A stretch of 64,000 nucleotides of DNA from DAOUKH01 sp965207995 (GTDB taxonomy: Bacteria > Chloroflexota > Dehalococcoidia > SHYB01): NCBI GenBank assembly GCA_965207995.1, contig OZ242299.1:1674001-1738000 (forward strand), written 5' to 3'. Below are positions 61,796 to 64,000 of this stretch, piece by piece. The translations under genes were made by a program, and so were the position numbers. A model generated the notes under the pieces. That model was not told where the DNA came from, searched no databases, and saw only the letters and a program-made list of their open reading frames with translations. Positions within the stretch are counted from its first letter, which is position 1, and every line of letters begins with the position of its first letter.

Positions 61796-61996
61796 TTAGC
61801 CGCCTCCAACCATGTGCACAATATCCAAGGTGTCGCCGCCCCGAAGCGTGATCGTGGGCCAGGCCTCCTTGTGCACCACCTCGCCGTTGTAGCCGATGGC
61901 GATGGGCCGCGGCCCGAGCTCGAGGCCCGCAAGGAAGTCGGGAAGCGGCGTCGGCGCCTCCAACTCGCGGGGCTTGCCGTTGACGGTGAGCGTCAT
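61796..61996 (-). CDS. thiS: sulfur-carrier protein ThiS
   Basis: 66 residues, beta-grasp, with the required C-terminal Gly-Gly (VGGG). Its C-terminal thiocarboxylate gives sulfur to ThiG. ATG overlaps the tenI stop (ATGA). No thiF, the activating enzyme, lies in this window. Confidence 0.92.
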   Translation of the reverse strand: MTLTVNGKPRELEAPTPLPDFLAGLELGPRPIAIGYNGEVVHKEAWPTITLRGGDTLDIVHMVGGG

Positions 61997-62655
61997 CTGC
62001 GTTCGGCTCCCAGCGCCGCGGGACGGCGCACTGCGTCCCGCAGCGCCTCGACGGCCTTGGCGGGGTCGGCGGCGGCGAGGATGCCCGTCATCACGGCGAC
62101 ACCGGCCGCGCCCGCCTCCATCAGTTGCGGCGCGTTGCTTGCCGTCACGCCGCCGATGCCGAGCACGGGCTTGTAGGTCACGCTCGCGATCCGGCGGAGG
62201 AGGCCGGGGCCTTCGGGCGTCTTGCCCGGCTTCGAGGAGGTCTCGAACATGGTGCCGGCGATCAGATAGTCCGCGCCCTCGGCGTCGGCGGCCATCGCCG
62301 ATTCGAGACTGTGGACGGAGCGCCCGATGAGCAGCGCGTCTCCAGCGACGCGGCGGGCCGCTTGCGGCGAGAGGGCGCGCTCCCCGAGGTGGACGCCGTC
62401 GGCCCCGCAGGCGAGGGCGACGTCAGCGCGCTCGTTGACCACGAAGAGCGCCTTGCCGTCAATCACAGATTGGAGGCGCTCGGCCAAGGAGAGAAGGTCG
62501 CCGCCGGGAAGCTCCTTCTCGCGCAGCTGCACCATGTCCACGCCCGCCTCGACGGCGTCGCGGACGCGCTCGACCAACTCGCCTGGGGGAGCGGTGCTCC
62601 GGGCGGCGATGAGGCAGATGCAGGGACTGGGTAGGGTCAGCTCCGTACGGACCAT
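61993..62655 (-). CDS. tenI: TenI-like thiazole tautomerase (ThiE family)
   Basis: 220 residues, same TIM-barrel family as ThiE. GRSVHS with H115 in the position of the TenI catalytic histidine, followed by ESAMAADAEGADYLIAG and MFETSSKPGK, is TenI-like. Position between thiG and thiS matches the tenI-thiO-thiS-thiG set of Bacillus. TenI aromatises the thiazole tautomer made by ThiG. It overlaps thiG by 19 bases. Possible residual thiamine-phosphate synthase activity cannot be excluded. Confidence 0.82.
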   Translation of the reverse strand: MVRTELTLPSPCICLIAARSTAPPGELVERVRDAVEAGVDMVQLREKELPGGDLLSLAERLQSVIDGKALFVVNERADVALACGADGVHLGERALSPQAARRVAGDALLIGRSVHSLESAMAADAEGADYLIAGTMFETSSKPGKTPEGPGLLRRIASVTYKPVLGIGGVTASNAPQLMEAGAAGVAVMTGILAAADPAKAVEALRDAVRRPAALGAERR

Positions 62656-63422
62656 GCGGGGATGTCTTCCTGGGGGCTGGAGGCGGAGGCGTAGGCCTTC
62701 TTGGGAATGCGTCCGGCGCGGAAGGCCTTGCGGCCCGCCTCGACGCCCTGCTTCATCGCATCGGCCATCGTGACGGGGTCTTGGGCGAGGGCGATGGCGG
62801 AGTTGATGAGGACGGCGTCGGCCCCGAGCTCCATGGCCAACGACGCGTCGGAGGGCGCGCCGAGCCCGGCGTCGACGACGACGGGGACGTTGGCCTGCTC
62901 GATGATGATCTTGATCTGGTCGAAGTTGACCATGCCCTTGCCCGACCCGATGGGGGAGGCGAGGGGCATCACGGTGGCGCAGCCGGCCTCTTCCAACTGC
63001 TTGGCGAGGATGGGGTCGTCGTTGATGTAGGGGAGGACGACGAAACCCTCGGCGATCAGAATCTTGGCGGCTTCGAGGGTCCCGATGGGGTCGGGCAGGA
63101 GGTACTTGGGGTCGGGGATGACTTCCAGCTTCAGCCAGTTGGAGATGCCCATGGTCTTCGCCAGGCGCGCGGTGTAGAGGGCCTCCTCGACGGTCTGGCA
63201 GCCGGCGGTGTTGGGCAGGATGTGGTACTCGCCCCAGTCGATGTGGTCGAGGATGGTCTTCTCGTCGCTCTCGAAGTCGATGCGTTTCAGGGCTACGGTG
63301 ACCATGTCGGCGCCCGAGGCGGCGATGGCCTCCGTCATCTCGTCGTCGGTGCGGTACTTGCCGGTACCGACGATGAGTCTCGACGCGAAGGGCTTGCCCG
63401 CGATTACCAGGTCGTCGCTCAT
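62637..63422 (-). CDS. thiG: thiazole synthase
   Basis: 261 residues, TIM barrel. The Schiff-base lysine is K98 in WLKLEVIPDPKYLLPD; SPIGSGKGMVN and VVVDAGLGAPSDASLAMELG are family hallmarks. Makes the thiazole ring from DXP, dehydroglycine and ThiS thiocarboxylate. First gene of the operon, GGAGG 7 bases before the ATG, about 70 bases downstream of the riboswitch terminator. Confidence 0.95.
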   Translation of the reverse strand: MSDDLVIAGKPFASRLIVGTGKYRTDDEMTEAIAASGADMVTVALKRIDFESDEKTILDHIDWGEYHILPNTAGCQTVEEALYTARLAKTMGISNWLKLEVIPDPKYLLPDPIGTLEAAKILIAEGFVVLPYINDDPILAKQLEEAGCATVMPLASPIGSGKGMVNFDQIKIIIEQANVPVVVDAGLGAPSDASLAMELGADAVLINSAIALAQDPVTMADAMKQGVEAGRKAFRAGRIPKKAYASASSPQEDIPAWSVRS

Positions 63423-63480
63423 GCTCCTACCTCCACTTGCGCGCTCCGGTCGGGACCCGGTCCCATCCCGTTCTTCCCGC

Positions 63481-63515
63481 GCACAAGAAAAGCACCGCCT
63501 TGGGAGCGGTGCTTT
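63481..63515 (-). terminator. riboswitch-controlled intrinsic terminator
   Basis: On the minus strand, stem AAAGCACCGC (63506-63515) pairs with GCGGTGCTTT (63489-63498) around a 7-base loop, followed by TTTTCTTGTG. It stands between the TPP aptamer and thiG and is the expected expression platform. Confidence 0.8.
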
Positions 63516-63527
63516 CGAGGCTTCGCA

Positions 63528-63614
63528 AATCCCTGCGCTGGCATTACCCAGATCAGGTTTTGGCGGTCGGTGGGCTGTCCCACCCTCTCAGCCTGGCAAG
63601 CCAAGCTCCCGCAG
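63528..63614 (-). ncRNA. TPP riboswitch (THI element)
   Basis: On the minus strand the aptamer reads GCGGGAGC, the conserved CTGAGAGGG of the P2/J region, ACCGACCGCC, then CTGATCTGGGTAATGCCAGC and GCAGGGA. These are the diagnostic THI-box segments in the correct order. TPP binding should stop transcription at the adjacent terminator and lower synthesis and import of thiamine precursors. Confidence 0.93.
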
Positions 63615-63623
63615 CGTGAAGAG

Positions 63624-63653
63624 ACTATAGACCCATTGACACGGATGCGTCAA
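63624..63653 (-). promoter_or_regulatory. thi operon promoter
   Basis: On the minus strand -35 TTGACG (63648-63653) and -10 TATAGT (63624-63629) are separated by 18 bases and lie just upstream of the riboswitch, the best sigma-A-type promoter in the window. Confidence 0.8.
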
Positions 63654-63725
63654 ACGCGGCGGGGCCGGGCCAGGGGTAGGGGCCGACCCGGCGGGGCCGT
63701 CCGCCCCTCTTACAATGCACGCGTC

Positions 63726-64000
63726 ATGATGTACGACTTGCCCGAAAAGACGAAGGCGTACGTCCTCGCGGGCGTGACCCTCGGCATGTTGTTCAACACG
63801 ATGAACTTCACGCTGATAACGCCCGCGATTCCCGACATGCTCGGCGACCTCGACGGCCTGGAGCTCTTCAGTTGGATCTTCACGGCGCCGATGCTCACGT
63901 CGATCATCGCCATCCCCGTCGTGGGGCGGCTCTCCGACGTCTACGGACGGGGGCCGTTCCTCATCGGCGGGATCGTCATCTACGTCGCGGCGGCGCTATT
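63726..64000 (+). CDS. MFS transporter (N-terminal part; 3' end outside window)
   Basis: The visible 91 residues hold three transmembrane helices and the MFS motif A GRLSDVYGRGPFLIGG between helices 2 and 3, as in drug:proton antiporters of the 14-TM DHA2 type. TACAAT lies 9 bases before the first of two ATGs, so the transcript may be nearly leaderless. Substrate unknown. Confidence 0.87.
   Translation, partial: MMYDLPEKTKAYVLAGVTLGMLFNTMNFTLITPAIPDMLGDLDGLELFSWIFTAPMLTSIIAIPVVGRLSDVYGRGPFLIGGIVIYVAAAL

Overview
The window is GC-rich bacterial chromosome, densely coded on both strands, with short intergenic gaps, frequent ATGA/GTGA stop-start overlaps and several TTG or GTG starts. No rRNA, tRNA, CRISPR array or prophage was recognised. 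The gene set suggests an aerobic or facultative, heterotrophic member of the Chloroflexota, perhaps of the SAR202/Dehalococcoidia side. The pointers are Thr/Pro-repeat lipoproteins, tandem CaiB-type CoA transferases, an ACMSD-like amidohydrolase, a PDH-type complex linked to lipA, and a tandem ThyX homologue. That placement is inference from gene content; no marker-gene phylogeny was possible.

Layout. 1-3106: an SDR (cut by the window edge), an O-methyltransferase-like protein, a GT4 glycosyltransferase and a Rieske ferredoxin, all on the minus strand. 3469-8691: a small terminase-like HTH protein and a very large Lhr-type helicase. 8692-10165: an AT-richer island with a Fic protein preceded by three copies of a palindromic operator. 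10162-18715: a cyclase-family hydrolase, a YyaL/DUF255 protein, a membrane protein with an HTH_34 regulator under a palindrome-bearing promoter, a HicAB module, an HD protein, an alpha/beta hydrolase and a Uma2 nuclease. 18756-25459: acyl-CoA dehydrogenase, DoxX, amidohydrolase, fumarase and two tandem paralogous lipoproteins. 25456-32541: a double-domain SagB-type oxidoreductase with a FIST sensor, MaoC, a TIGR01777 epimerase, an SDR, a PmbA/TldE-like protein and a conserved 66-residue protein. 32702-38263: lipA-lpd-E1alpha-E1beta-E2, a 2-oxoacid dehydrogenase operon packaged with its own lipoyl synthase. 38366-46054: the tandem ThyX-like enzyme, a lipoprotein with a zinc-protease motif, a CoA-transferase pair, two small unknown proteins and an orphan DNA methyltransferase. 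46087-49421: modABC divergent from a PucR-type HTH protein coupled to a molbindin. 49467-54513: an MNT-HEPN fusion, uvrB with a small membrane protein, a degenerate ligase and an isochorismatase-fold protein. 54623-63653: a DUF192 lipoprotein and a tightly coupled thiamine operon (thiG-tenI-thiS-thiO-thiE-thiL-thiD-thiZXY) under a promoter, a TPP riboswitch and a terminator. An MFS transporter enters at the right edge.

The intergenic spaces carry a mosaic of short dispersed repeats. One class looks like a MITE of about 155 bp. It has terminal inverted repeats and two internal hairpins whose stems covary between copies. One copy sits inside another repeat module with an 8-bp target duplication, and the matching empty site is present elsewhere in the window. 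This repeat system, the Fic operator array, the split ModE-like regulator and the tandem ThyX with complementary motif loss are the observations most worth following up.
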